Source: Diogma glabrata (lineage: Eukaryota > Arthropoda > Insecta > Diptera > Cylindrotomidae). From it: a DNA stretch of 64,000 nucleotides. The notes under the pieces were generated by a model. That model searched no databases, was not told the DNA's origin, and saw only the letters and a program-made list of their open reading frames with translations. The stretch's first letter is position 1, and each line of letters begins with the position of its first letter. The stretch is from NCBI GenBank assembly GCA_963693315.1, contig OY856186.1:234841736-234905735 (forward strand), in the 5' to 3' direction. The position numbers and the translations under genes are program-made. Positions 1 to 14,396 of this stretch are shown here, piece by piece.

Positions 1-1764
1 ATTTTGGCTCTTATAAAACTCCGTAATGGCTTCAGGCGAACATGGTTGAGAACTAGGAACAGTTCTATCAAAAGTTTTGTAAATATGCTAAATAAAATGA
101 TAAAAGATAAGATTTTAGAGCAGCTTAACAATTCCTGGCAAGCCCAGTTAAGGACGCTTGAAAAAGGTTCCAAAATGTTTTGGAATACAGCAAAATTTGT
201 AAAAACAAAAAGAAGGCCAATTCCACCTTTACTTATACAAAACGATACAACCACGATAAGACTGTTGCTTAATTCGCAAAAATGTTTAGCTCTGGCAGAT
301 AGTTTTCATAACATACACTTAACCACTTACAACCTAACGTCAATATACGAAGAGGATGTTAATGCTAGCTGCCATCAAATACTAGCTAGTCAACAAACTG
401 AAGAGCTGACACCAATAAACTTAGAAGAACTCAGTGCAGTTCTGAAAACTTTACAGCCTTTTAAAGCATCTGGTATGGATGATGTTACAAATATTTTACT
501 AAAAAAATTGCCAATTTGCGGTCTTAAAACCTTATTACTTATATTTAACAGCTGTCTTAAACTATGTTATTTTCCAAATTCTTGGAAAATTGCTAAGGTT
601 ACTCCAATTTTTAAACCCAATGAAGATCCACACAACCCAAAACACTATAGGCCTATTAGTCTCTTAAGTTCAATTAGTAAGGTCTTCGAAAAATTCATTA
701 AAATGCGATTACTGGAATTCATAGACAATAACAACATAATGATAAATAATCAATTTGGTTTTAGATCTGGACACTCGGCCGTACATCAAATTCATAGGAT
801 AGTTCAACACATTTACCACAATCGAAACCTGAAACTTTCAACGGGCTTTACTATGCTGGATCTCTTCCGAGCTTTTGATTTAGTATGGATAAAAGGACTC
901 CTTCACAAGTTACTACAATACAAATTTCCAACCTATCTTATTAAAATTTTAGATTCCTACCTAAAAAACAGGAGCTTCTTTGTTCAAATATACAACGAAA
1001 AATCCAATAATATGAATATTCCTGCAGGCCTGCCTCAAGGCTCCGTATTAGCACCTATACTGTTTAACCTATTCATTAACGATATTCCCCAGCTTGAAAA
1101 CTGCCAATTGGCGTTATTTGCAGATGATACGGCGATTTATTATTCAGATGTCTTGGCTAATAACATAATATCCAAACTTAATAATTATCTTAATTTACTA
1201 TCCTTATATTTTACAAATTGGAAATTAAAAATAAATACTACTAAATGTGAATGCATCTACTTTACTAGATGCAGAGCACCTGAAAAAGTTCCCCAGTCCC
1301 CTCTGGTTTTAATGAACACTGAACTTAAATGGAAACAGGAAGTTCGGTATCTCGGTATTATTCTGGATCCAAAACTGACATTTAAAAATCACATAAATGC
1401 CATCAAGGTAAAATGTGACAAATTATTAAAGGCTTTGTACCCACTTTTAAATAGGAAGAGTCAACTGAGCTTCAGTAACAAAATCCTGTTATACAAAGTT
1501 ATGGTTCTAAGCGTTATTCTATATGGTGTACCTATATGGTCTAATGCAAAAACGACGAATAAGTACCAAATTCAAATTATCCAAAATAAGTTTCTTAAAT
1601 TAATATTAAAAGTACCCTCTCGATATAGAACCATTAAAGTTCATCGTGAAACCAATATGAAAACTGTACAAGATATTGCTATTGAGGCTCGGGCAAAATA
1701 CTTTCACCATCTGCAATACGTTGAAAATACTTTAATTAATAACTTAAACCATCAAATTTTATAA
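1..1764 (+). CDS. Non-LTR reverse transcriptase (ORF2, C-terminal part)
   Basis: This is the C-terminal ~587 residues of a Jockey-type ORF2 that copies element RNA at a nicked target. The frame is open from base 1, so no start codon should be assigned here. Visible in order are a basic linker (about residues 1-80), the fingers block HYRPISLLSSISKVFEKF (~214-231), LDLFRAFD with the first catalytic Asp (~285-292), GLPQGSVLAPILFNLFIND (~342-360), the FADD active site (~372-375), the thumb motif YLGIILDPKLTFKNH, and a C-terminal region ending at TAA 1762. I see no internal stop, so the part in the window is intact. LFRAFD replaces the commoner LSKAFD but keeps the Asp. It could be active if the missing 5' part is whole. 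Confidence 0.92.
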   Translation: MLALIKLRNGFRRTWLRTRNSSIKSFVNMLNKMIKDKILEQLNNSWQAQLRTLEKGSKMFWNTAKFVKTKRRPIPPLLIQNDTTTIRLLLNSQKCLALADSFHNIHLTTYNLTSIYEEDVNASCHQILASQQTEELTPINLEELSAVLKTLQPFKASGMDDVTNILLKKLPICGLKTLLLIFNSCLKLCYFPNSWKIAKVTPIFKPNEDPHNPKHYRPISLLSSISKVFEKFIKMRLLEFIDNNNIMINNQFGFRSGHSAVHQIHRIVQHIYHNRNLKLSTGFTMLDLFRAFDLVWIKGLLHKLLQYKFPTYLIKILDSYLKNRSFFVQIYNEKSNNMNIPAGLPQGSVLAPILFNLFINDIPQLENCQLALFADDTAIYYSDVLANNIISKLNNYLNLLSLYFTNWKLKINTTKCECIYFTRCRAPEKVPQSPLVLMNTELKWKQEVRYLGIILDPKLTFKNHINAIKVKCDKLLKALYPLLNRKSQLSFSNKILLYKVMVLSVILYGVPIWSNAKTTNKYQIQIIQNKFLKLILKVPSRYRTIKVHRETNMKTVQDIAIEARAKYFHHLQYVENTLINNLNHQIL

Positions 1765-2026
1765 ATTTATAAATATGTAGATTAAGTAGTTAGGCATGTA
1801 GGTTAAGATAGATTTAAAAAATGGCAAATTATTCAATATTATAATATTTTTAATATTAAGTGATCTAATTACAATGTTCAATAACATTTTCCTTTCTATA
1901 CTCATACAAATAAATCTTAAATTGAAGTAAAATCGCATAGATTAATCTCAATAATGTAAACTAATGTAACTAACAATATAAACTAGTAAGCCAAATATAT
2001 AAAGTTAAAAAAAAAAAAAAAAAAAA
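1..2026 (+). mobile_element. Jockey-like non-LTR retrotransposon, 3' part
   Basis: The reverse-transcriptase ORF is open to the left edge of the window. It is followed by a ~240-bp AT-rich 3' UTR and a run of 20 A at 2007-2026, the usual 3' end of a target-primed element. ORF1 and the endonuclease domain must lie outside the window. A target-site duplication cannot be tested because the 5' flank is missing. Confidence 0.9.
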
Positions 2027-2364
2027 GAATAAAACAAAATTATTTTATTTACAAATTAATTGAATCTTTTATAAATATTTCAATACGCAATTGCAGAATA
2101 TGCTATTTTACGAAATTTTTCAAATTTAAAAGTAGACAACCGCCATTTAATATCACTAATACAAACATATTTCACATCAATTTTTGTTTTTTGTTTAGAA
2201 ATTAATTTAGAAAAGTGAAAAGAAAACCATATTATTTTTATTCAAACTTTATAAAAACTAATACATTAATTTTTTTACAGGTTATGATACTTTCTAACAA
2301 ACTTTTTGACTTAGCATAGTACGCTTTTCGTTTATTATCAAATCAAACGAAACTTTCTTTACTA
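2027..2364. other. AT-rich spacer, nothing recognised
   Basis: There is no ORF, no inverted repeat and no recognisable element end between the Jockey poly(A) tail and the first direct repeat. Confidence 0.6.
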
Positions 2365-2632
2365 AAACATATTTGATAGTCTAATAACGGCCTTATACAG
2401 ATGTTGAAGTTTACTATCAATTGAATAAATTGATTTACGCTGCCATCCGTATTTAACATTTAATTCGCAATTAAAAAATAATTCAAAATAAAAACTATCC
2501 TATCTCTCAAGTTGGACCATTATACACACACTGAACACAATTTTATTAAGATTGGTTACGTTGTTGCGGAGTTTATCGCAGACAAACATCGTGACACGTG
2601 ATTTTTATATATATAAGATTATTCTTAAGTCA
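2365..2632 (+). repeat. Interspersed direct repeat, copy 1
   Basis: It shares ordered blocks with 2952-3252: ATATTTGATAGTCTA, a TTTACGC(T/C)GCCATC block, CATTTAATTCGCAATTAAA, and a well conserved ~130-bp 3' block from CTATCCTATCTCTCAAG to ACGTGAT followed by TATATATA. The intervening 2633-2951 holds nothing else recognised. The conserved end running into a TA-rich tail resembles the 3' end of an RTE- or SINE-like retroposon, but no RT accompanies it. Confidence 0.75.
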
Positions 2633-2951
2633 CTCAAACATGAAAATTGCCCAAAATTCCCATACAAACTTGTATGAAAAATTTAACCTATTTTCGTATT
2701 TGTTTTACGGACAGAAGAGAATAAAATATTTTATATATTATGCTTAATATGGTCAGTAATTGTCAATAATAGTTCATAAAGAAACTTAAATTATTTATTT
2801 GTAGTAAAATGAGAAATTTCACAGATAATTTTTAAAATTATTCAAGTTGTGTTTTGAATGAAATCCCATATAAATTTTATTGAATTTATTTTCTTTTCCC
2901 CCTTTCCTTTTGCAGTGCCATTGCAGCAAACACCGGAACAAAATAATCGCT

Positions 2952-3528
<577 letters not shown>

Positions 3529-3530
3529 TA

Positions 3531-5521
<1,991 letters not shown>

Positions 5522-5557
<36 letters not shown>
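5522..5557. repeat. (AT)n microsatellite
   Basis: A short AT tract bounding the right end of the fold-back MITE. Confidence 0.95.
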
Positions 5558-5560
<3 letters not shown>

Positions 5561-6710
5561 GACAAACAATTGCTAATTTTGTAAACGAAAAACAACTGAA
5601 TTGTGTTCCGTGACCGCATCGGTAATTAGGAGACAAGTAACCGAAAAAAAATCGCATTGTGGTCAAAGAACGCCTTGTCACATGATGACGACCCAAGTAG
5701 CATTTTTACTTCAAATTTTAAAATTATAACAGCCAAATGTTGTATAATTCTTCTATAGACATGTTTAATGTATCAAAATAATTATAGAAGAACAATACTC
5801 GATAATATGTTTTAAAAGTATTTTTCAAAGTAATTTACACAATATTAATAGAGGCAAAAATTATCACAGAAAATAATGATATTATTTATGTTATAAACAT
5901 TTATTCAACATTTTATAAGGTGTTACAGAGGTTTGGATGGTGGTTCATTTATTTTAACTTAAAAGTTTGTGTAAGCCTTATGTAACTATTCTAGTAAGAA
6001 GTAAAGAGGTTGATACCACAAAGTACTTTTAGCGAGTTTGTTTGGTTATAACTTAGATCAAACAAAATAGGATATGAAAATTTAGTGTTTTTTATTTGCT
6101 TTAATTTATTTATATCGAAATCGGCTTATCGTAAATTTAAAAAGAATGCGGCATGAATGCCAAATTATGTGTAGCAATATCTAGTATTGTTCTTTGCTAA
6201 AATAAAAGAACAGTGCGTTAGAAACAATGGGTAGAGATTTGGATCATTAAATAATTTATTTATTGCTAATAAAAAACAACAATATAACGAAAAATTAGTG
6301 ACTAAGAATGGTAGCGGAGAGCAATACACTTGTGATGATTATGGTTTGTATTTTTAATCAAAATTATTAGTAAAATAATAACGTCAAACAATTTCCTTTC
6401 AAAGCTGAATATAAGATATTAAAGATATATAAGATATTGAAGATGACAGTATTACGAAAGATATGAGATTTGCCGTGTTGGATTGAAATTATGGGCACTA
6501 AAATTTAATAAAAGTCATTGTGCTCTTCGTAGTTTGATTGAGCAATATATTGTATTTATTATCGAAAAGGTAATAACAAGTCATTTCAATAGATGCACGT
6601 ACAATGCTGAAAAGACCAAAAAGTGTATAACTTCAATCAGTTGGAAATGGTGGCGAGTATTGGTACAACGGATAAAAATATTGTCTCGAATATGCATTGG
6701 TTGGGATAAC
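5558..6710. other. AT-rich spacer, nothing recognised
   Basis: Apparently unique AT-rich sequence up to the assembly gap. No ORF above noise, no inverted repeat and no element end seen. Confidence 0.6.
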
Positions 6711-6910
6711 NNNNNNNNNNNNNNNNNNNNNNNNNNNNNNNNNNNNNNNNNNNNNNNNNNNNNNNNNNNNNNNNNNNNNNNNNNNNNNNNNNNNNNNNNN
6801 NNNNNNNNNNNNNNNNNNNNNNNNNNNNNNNNNNNNNNNNNNNNNNNNNNNNNNNNNNNNNNNNNNNNNNNNNNNNNNNNNNNNNNNNNNNNNNNNNNNN
6901 NNNNNNNNNN
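6711..6910. other. Assembly gap, 200 N
   Basis: Exactly 200 unresolved bases immediately before a very long (AT)n tract. The round number suggests a placeholder rather than a measured size. Confidence 0.99.
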
Positions 6911-7540
<630 letters not shown>

Positions 7541-7563
7541 GATATGAGATATAACGAAAACGA

Positions 7564-8118
7564 CCGGCACTCTCACGGTCGCATTTGTTGAGGTAGATCA
7601 AAAAAAATTTCTGTACATGTGTGTTTTATTAATATCTCAGACGAGTTCGTGAATCAGCAAAATCCGACACGTGGTTAAGGAACTAGAGCCTTTTTTCTAA
7701 AAAAAATTGATATTTTAAAACCGTTATAACGGCCGTTTTGATACTAATATTTTTAAAAAGTTAACAAATTTAGAATCTTTGGAATCTTTTTTATCAACTT
7801 GTTTTAAAAATAGACCTCTGCAGTTAGACGTTCCTGAGTGAGTGGCTCCAACAAAAAAGTTTGCAAAAAAAAATTTTTTTTAAACAACCGGCACTCTCAT
7901 GGTCGCATTTGTAAGGCCAGATCAAAAAACCTTTTCTAAAAACGTGCGTTTTATTAATATCAAATCCGACACATGGTTAAGAAACTAGAGGCTTTATACT
8001 AGAAAAAAACTATTTTTTTTTTAGATCCGTTATAACGGCCGTTTAGATTCTAATATTTTTAAAAACTTCATAAATTTAGAATTTTTGAAACCTTTTGAAT
8101 CAGTTTCTTTCAAAAAAT
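7564..8118 (+). repeat. ~325-bp tandem repeat, left part
   Basis: CCGGCACTCTCA followed by (C/T)GGTCGCATTTGT recurs at 7564 and 7888, a 324-bp spacing. Each unit contains a CCGTTATAACGGCCGTTT palindrome and AGACCTCTGCAGTTAGA near its end. The second unit stops near 8118, where the inserted element starts, and the missing end of that unit reappears at 12341. The first unit therefore serves as an empty-site reference. Confidence 0.85.
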
Positions 8119-8230
8119 ATTGCGACGCTGATGCATAGGCTGACTTCACCACAGCTCTGGAAACATAGTGTTCTGGATATATAATGAGCTAATATCCATA
8201 AAATACTTTAATTAAAAGCTAACCAATATT

Positions 8231-11200
8231 ATGGACTTCGTAGTTCTAATAATAAAAATATTAAAGCAGGCAGTAGTAAACATAAATTCTGTTGTACGAG
8301 AAAAAGTAAAAAAAATTTTATCAGAAGTGACAAAGCGGAAGTTAGGGTGCAGAACTGTTGTAAACCGTACTAAATGTGTATGTACCAAATTTCATCCAAC
8401 TCGATTATCAGGTACAGAAGCTATTGAGCTTCCAAAATAACAGGTGCTTGGAGGACCCCTTACCACTTTGTTCACTATCACTAAAAAAAACTAATCAGTT
8501 CCTTGCCATACATATTTGCATCTTTTTGCAAAGTGTAATCAAAGTTACTTAACGAACGAATGTTTTATGCTTCCAACAAACATTGAAACAATAAACAGGT
8601 GTTCGGGAGGACCCCACCACTTATCCCAATATTGTCTAAAAACTAGTCAATTCTTTGTCAATAAAGTCTTTATCTTTTTTCAAAGTGCCATTAAAATTGA
8701 TTAATGAATGAAATCTGTATGCTCCCAACAAACTTTAAAAACAAAGTGTGAAAAGTCAGCAATTGTATGCTAGACCCCCCGCCACTTTGATCAATGTGTC
8801 CCAAAAGATGAAAATTATCTTTTTACACTAATTGGAACCTTATTCCATAAGTTTCATCATAATCACTTCATTATTGTAGGCTGTAGTGTGCATAAAGACA
8901 CTGACAAAACTTTAAAACGGTACAAAAAATTTTTTTACCGGAAGTAAAAAACAGGAAGTTGGGATGTAGAACTATTTTAAACCGTACTACATACTCATGT
9001 ACCAAGTTTCATCAGATTCGCTTATCAGGTACAGAAGTTATTGAGCTTTAAAAAAAACAGGTGCTCCAGGGACCCCCCACCACTTTGTTCACTATCGCTC
9101 AAAAACTAATCAGTTCTTTGCCATACATGTTTGCATTTTTTTCCAAAGTGTCAACAAAATTCGTTCACGAACAAATGCTGTGTGCTCCCAACAAACATTG
9201 AAAAAAGTGTGACACATTAAACAGGTGTTTGGGAGGACCCCCACCACTTATTCCAATATTATCCAAAAACTAATCAGTTCTTTGATACTTAAGTCTCCAT
9301 CATTTTCCAAAGTGTCATTAAAATAAATTAATGAACGAAGTCTGTATGCTCCCAACAAACTTAAAAAACAAAGTGTGAAAAGTCAGCAGTTGTATGGTAG
9401 ACCCCCCGCCACTTTGATCAATGTGTCCCAAAAGATGATAATTATCTTTTCACACTAATTGAAACCCTATTCCATAAGTTTCATCATAATCACTTCATTA
9501 TTGTAGGCTGTAGTGTGCATAAAGACACTGACAAAACTTCAAAAAAGTACAAAAAAATTTTTTTTACCGGAAGTGAAAAACCGGAAGTTGGGATGCAGAG
9601 CTATTGTAAACCGTACTACATACTCATGTACCAAGTTTCATCCAATTCGCTTATCGGGTACAGAAGTTATAGAGCTTTAAAAAAAACAGGTGCTCCAGGG
9701 ACCCCCCACCACTTTGTTCACTATCGCTCAAAAACTAATCAGTTCTTTGCCATACATGTTTGCATATTTTTCCAAAGTGTCATCAAAATTCGTTCACGAA
9801 CGAATGCTGTGTGCTCCCAACAAACATTGAAAAAAGTGTGACACATTAAACAGGTGTTCGGGAGGACCCCCACCACTTATTCCAATATTATCCAAAAACT
9901 AATCAGTTCTTTGTTACTTAAGTCTCCATCATTTTCCAAAGTGTCATTAAAATTGATTAATGAACGAAGTCTGTATGCTCCCAACAAACTTAAAAAACAA
10001 AGTGTGAAAAGTCAGCAGTTGTATGGTAGACCCCCCGCCACTTTGATCAATGTGTCCCAAAAGATGATAATTATCTTTTCACATTAATTGAAACCCTATT
10101 CCAAAAGTTCCATCATAATCACTTCATTATTGTAGGCTGTAGTGTGCATAAAGACACTGAAAAAACTTCAAAAAAGTACAAAAAAAATTTTTTTACCGGA
10201 AGTGAAAAACCGGAAGTTGGGATGCAGAACTATTGTAAACCGTACTACATACTCATGTACCAAGTTTCATCCAATTCGCTTATCACGTACAGAAGTTATA
10301 GAGCTTTAAAAAAAACAGGTGCTCCAGGGACCCCCCACCACTTTGTTCACTATCGCTCAAAAACTAATCAGTTCTTTGCCATACATGTTTGCATCTTTTT
10401 CCAAAGTGTCATCAAAATTCGTTCACGAACGAATGCTGTGTGCTCCCAACAAACATTGAAAAAAGTGTGACACATTAAACAGGTGCTCGGGAGGACCCCC
10501 ACCACTTATTCCAATATTATCCAAAAACTAATCAGTTCTTTGTTACTTAAGTCTCCATCATTTTCCAAAGTGTCATTAAAATAAATTAATGAACGAAGTC
10601 TGTATGCTCCCAACAAACTTAAAAAACAAAGTGTGAAAAGTCAGCAGTTGTATGGTAGACCCCCCGCCACTTTGATCAATGTGTCCCAAAAGATGATAAT
10701 TATCTTTTCACATTAATTGAAACCCTATTCCATAAGTTTCATCATAATCACTTCATTATTGTAGGCTGTAGTGTGCATAAAGACACTGACAACACTTCAA
10801 AAAAGTACAAAAAAAATTTTTTTACCGGAAGTGAAAAACCGGAAGTTGGGATGCAAAACTATTTTAAACCGTACTACATACTCATGTACCAAGTTTCATC
10901 CAATTCGCTTATCACGTACAGAAGTTATAGAGCTTTCAAAAAACAGGTGCTCCAGGGACCCCCCACCACTTTGTTCACTATCGCTCAAAAACTAATCAGT
11001 TCTTTGCCATACATGTTTGCATCTTTTTCCAAAGTGTCATCAAAATTCGTTCACGAACGAATGCTGTGTGCTCCCAACAAACATTGAAAAAAGTGTGACA
11101 CATTAAACAGGTGCTCGGGAGGACCCCCACCACTTATTCCAATATTATCCAAAAACTAATCAGTTCTTTGTTACTTAAGTCTTCATCTTTTTCCAAAGTG

Positions 11201-11720
11201 TCATTAAAATTGAATAATGAATGAAGTCTGTGTGCTCCCAACAAACTTAAAAAACAAAGTGTGAAAAGTCAGCAATTGTATGGTAGACCCCCCACCACTT
11301 TGATCAATGTGTCCCAAAAGATGATAATTATCTTTTCACACTAATTAGAACCCTATTCCATAAGTTTCATCATAATCACTTCATTATTGTAGGCTGTAGT
11401 GTGCATAAAGACACTGAAAAAACTTCAAAAAAGTACAAAAAAATTTTTTTTACCGGAAGTGAAAAACCGGAAGTTGGGATGCAGAACTATTTTAAACCGT
11501 ACTACATACTCATGTACCAAGTTTCATCTAATTCGCTTATCGGGTACAGAAGTTATAGAGCTTTCAAAAAAACAGGTGCTCCAGGGACCCCCCACCACTT
11601 TGTTCACTATTGCTCAAAAACTAATCAGTTCTTTGTCATACATGTTTGCATCATTTTCCAAAGTGTCATCAAAATTCATTCACGAATGAATGTTTTATGC
11701 TCCCAACAAACATAAAAACT
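8231..11720 (+). repeat. Higher-order tandem array, ~628-bp period
   Basis: GTGTGCATAAAGACA recurs at about 8887, 9513, 10142, 10771 and 11399, with spacings of 626, 629, 629 and 628. Within each period four related monomers of about 143-166 bp can be seen, each with an AAGT(T/G)TCATC-type block (in one period at about 9634, 9777, 9941, 10107 and 10264) and most with a GGGACCCCCCACCACTT-like block. Reading frames of 60-110 aa repeat with the array and are not genes. The first unit is partial and more diverged. Confidence 0.9.
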
Positions 11721-12131
11721 TTGTGGAAAAAACCACCTGTTGTATGGTGGACCCCCCAACCCTTTATCCAATGTGCTCCAAAAGCTGATAAAATCTTTCT
11801 CATGTTATTTAAAAGCTTTTCGCAACGTTTCATGGAAATCGATTGGTAATTGTAGGCTACAGTAGGGATAAACACCTGAAAAAAAAACTTTTTAACCGGA
11901 AGTGACAAACCGGAAGTTGGTATGCAGAAGTATTGGAAACAGTATTAAAACCTTATATACTAAGTTTCAATAAGATCATAGCTCGGGATCAGAAGTTATT
12001 CAAGATTTAAACTTAGAGGTGTTCGGGAGACCCCCCGCCATTTTGTCCAAATTTAAAATGAATCCAGATCTTCTATTTTCAAGTGAACCTGTATCATTTG
12101 CCAAAGTTTCATCAAGATCCTATGCAGAAAA
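11721..12131 (+). repeat. Diverged terminal monomers of the array
   Basis: The same monomer blocks recur (GGTGGACCCCCCAACC, CGCAACGTTTCATGG, AACCGGAAGTGACAAACCGG, GTTCGGGAGACCCCCC) with much lower similarity. This looks like the ancestral end of the element from which the 628-bp unit was amplified. Confidence 0.7.
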
Positions 12132-12191
12132 CTCACCCACCCACCCACCCACCCACCCACCCACCCACCCACCCACCCACCCACCCACCCA
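12132..12191 (+). repeat. (CCCA)n microsatellite
   Basis: About 15 repeats of ACCC, followed by ACACACAGACG. It follows a TTTCATCAAGATCC block, an arrangement I recall from 3' ends of RTE and Helentron-type elements. Confidence 0.95.
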
Positions 12192-12307
12192 CACACAGAC
12201 GTACACCAAAATTTTTATTGGCTATTTGGATAGAGGATGGTCCAAAACAAAAGAAAAAACAAAATTTGGGGTATGTAAGATTTTTTTTTTTCACGATAGA
12301 TTGCATT

Positions 12308-12338
12308 ACTTCACACAATTTAAAATTGTGGTGAAGTA
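12308..12338 (+). other. Terminal hairpin of the 4.2-kb element
   Basis: TACTTCACACAATTT is followed by AAAATTGTGGTGAAGTA. The stem is ~14 bp with one mismatch, immediately inside the element's right boundary. Its right arm also forms the TGTGGTGAAGT terminal repeat. Confidence 0.7.
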
Positions 12339-12340
12339 AA

Positions 12341-12740
12341 AAGACCTCTGCAGTCGGAGGTTTCTGAGTGAGCGGCTCGAACAAAAAAGCTTGTAAAACA
12401 CAAAATGCGTTTGAATCAACCGGCACTCTCACGTTCGCATTTGTAGAGCTAGATCAAAAAACCTTCCGTAAACATGTGTGTTTTATTAATATCTTGGACA
12501 AGTTCGTAAATCAGAAAAATCTGACACATGGTTAAATAACTAGAGGCTTTATACTAGAAAAAAAATTCGTTTTTTTAATCCGTTATAATGGCCGTTTGGA
12601 TACTAATATTTTTAAAAACTTCATAAATTTAGAATTTGTGGAAACATTTTAATCCGTTTCTTATAAATATAAATCTCTGCAGTTAGAGGTTTTTGACTTG
12701 TTGGCTTCAACAAAAAAGTTTGCAACAATCCATAACTACA
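12341..12740 (+). repeat. ~325-bp tandem repeat, right part
   Basis: It resumes the interrupted unit at AGACCTCTGCAGTCGGAGG and continues into another unit starting CCGGCACTCTCACG at 12420, ending near the GTTTGCAACAATCC block. At least three units therefore surround the insertion. Confidence 0.8.
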
Positions 12741-13099
12741 CTTTCCAAAAACCTTATAACAGTCAATGAAAAAAAATAAAAAGGTTTGAATAGAAGAAAT
12801 TAATTGTTTTTCTTGGAAATAAACTATTTTGATATTTTGCAGTAATTGGACGACATATGATATAGCGTAGGTTTATGTCATAAATTGTCACACACATATT
12901 CTGGGGTAGATTTGATATTTGTTTGTTGCAAAATTGGATAGATATAGTTTTGCTTATATGTAGCTAATTTTCTTTTTAAAATTTGTTCGATATCTGTTTG
13001 AAATTAGTTTGTGTTGTTTAAACTAATCTGATACATCAGATTCTACTGGCACACAAAACTGTATGATCTCGAAATCTACCTATTTCTAGCGGATATACG
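12741..13099. other. Spacer, nothing recognised
   Basis: No ORF, TIR or repeat unit was recognised in this AT-rich stretch. Confidence 0.5.
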
Positions 13100-13760
13100 T
13101 GCCGCTTGGACTTTTTACGATAGAATTCCTATCGTTGTTAATCGTTCTGAATCTGAAGTTTTTGATTGAAATTTTTTGGTAAAACTAAACAAGTTTTAAA
13201 CGTTTTCTATCGTACGTTCCATACGTAACACCAATCGTAACCTATCGTATTTTTCCGCCATTAGATTCCTATCGGTTTGAATCTGAAATTTACGATTGAA
13301 TTTTTTTCAAGAAAAACAAACCAATCGGCATTTATCGTCACCTATGGGATATTTCAGATTTTGTTTCAATGGGTTTTTTACGATAGAATTTCTATCGTTG
13401 TTAATCGTTCTGAATCTGAAGATCACGATTGAAATTTTTTGATAAAACTAAACAAGTTTTTAAACGTTTTCTATCGTACATTCCATATGTAATACCAATC
13501 GTAACCTATCGTATTTTTCCGCCATCAGATTCCTATCCTATCGGTTTGAATCTGAAATTTACGATTGAAATTTTTTCAAGAAAAACAAACCAATCGTCGT
13601 CTATCGTCACCTATGGGATATTTCAGAGTTGGTTTCAATGGGTTTTTTACGATAGAATTTCTATCGTTGTTAATCGTTTTGAATCTGAAGTTTTTGATTG
13701 AAATTTTTTGATAAAACTAAACAAGTTTTTAAACGTTTTCTATCGTTTGTCAAAAGTTTG
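13100..13760 (-). repeat. ~265-bp tandem repeats, inverted relative to 15238-17540
   Basis: TTACGATAGAATT recurs at about 13115, 13378 and 13647, giving units of 263 and 269 bp. Each contains CTATCGTTGTTAATCG, GAATCTGAA(G/A) and CCTATCGG. The complements (AACGATTCAAAACGATAGG, AACCCATTGAAAACGAT) are the building blocks of the 15238-17540 array, so the two arrays face each other. Confidence 0.8.
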
Positions 13761-13869
13761 TTTGTAAGTAAGTTTGTCAAAAAGAATTGTAAAAGTAAGT
13801 TTGTCAAAAAAAAATTGTCAAGTTTGTCAAAAAAATGATTTTCATTTACTTTTTTAGCCAATTTTGTGG

Positions 13870-14320
13870 AAAAAAATTTTGCTGTTTGTACTTTGTATGA
13901 CGTAAATGTGACATGGAAATTTTTGAATTTGTTATAGTTTTTGAAATATTTTTGGAATTTTGAAAAAAGTTTCAATCTTTGATTTTGTAAGAATTTTTGG
14001 AATATATTTAGAATTTAGAAAAAGTTTGAATTTTTGAATTTTTAAGAATTTTTGGAATATTACTAGAATTTAGAACAAGTTTAAATATTTGATTTTATTC
14101 TAATTTTTGGAATAATTTTGGAAGTTTTGAAAAAAGTTTCAATTTTTGATTTTGTTATAGTTTTTGCAATATTTTCAGAATTTTTGAAAAAAAGTTTAAT
14201 ATAATCTTTGGTTTTGTAATAATTTTCGGAATATTTTTAGAATTTTGGAAAAAGTTTGATTTTATTTAATTTTTACAATGTTTTTTGAATTTCGGAAGAA
14301 ATATGAATTTGTGACTTTGT
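13870..14320. repeat. ~70-bp imperfect minisatellite
   Basis: Repeats of the form TTTTTGGAATTTTGAAAAAAGTTT followed by TTTGATTTTGTAA, with a period of roughly 65-75 bp and many substitutions. The reverse complement of the same family occurs at about 31780-32070 inside the hAT-type element. Confidence 0.65.
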
Positions 14321-14396
14321 AATATTTTCTCGAAACGCTAAATGGAGAGGTTTTTGAGTAGTTTGCTGATTGTATCATCTTTTCTTTTTTTTTAAT

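Larger units (their letters stand above)
8119..12340 (+). mobile_element. ~4.2-kb nonautonomous element holding a satellite array (Helentron/HINE-like?)
   Basis: It splits a ~325-bp repeat unit: the left half ends at CAAAAA near 8116 and the unit resumes at AGACCTCTGCAG near 12342. ACTTCACCACA near the left end (about 8144) pairs with TGTGGTGAAGT near the right end (about 12330). The right end also has a hairpin (12308-12338). The interior is a 628-bp higher-order array, a diverged copy and a CCCA microsatellite. Short subterminal inverted repeats, a 3' hairpin and internal tandem repeats recall Helentron-associated elements; the class is inferred. No transposase or Rep/helicase is present. 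Confidence 0.5.

Noticed and set aside
9515..11715. A series of similar 60-110-aa ORFs starting MHKDT or MCIKT.
   Set aside because: They recur with the 628-bp satellite period, differ by frameshifts between units and overlap in two frames; they reflect the repeat, not a gene family.
8231..12340. CRISPR-like regular repeats.
   Set aside because: Units are ~628 bp with related, not unique, intervals, in a eukaryotic transposon context.
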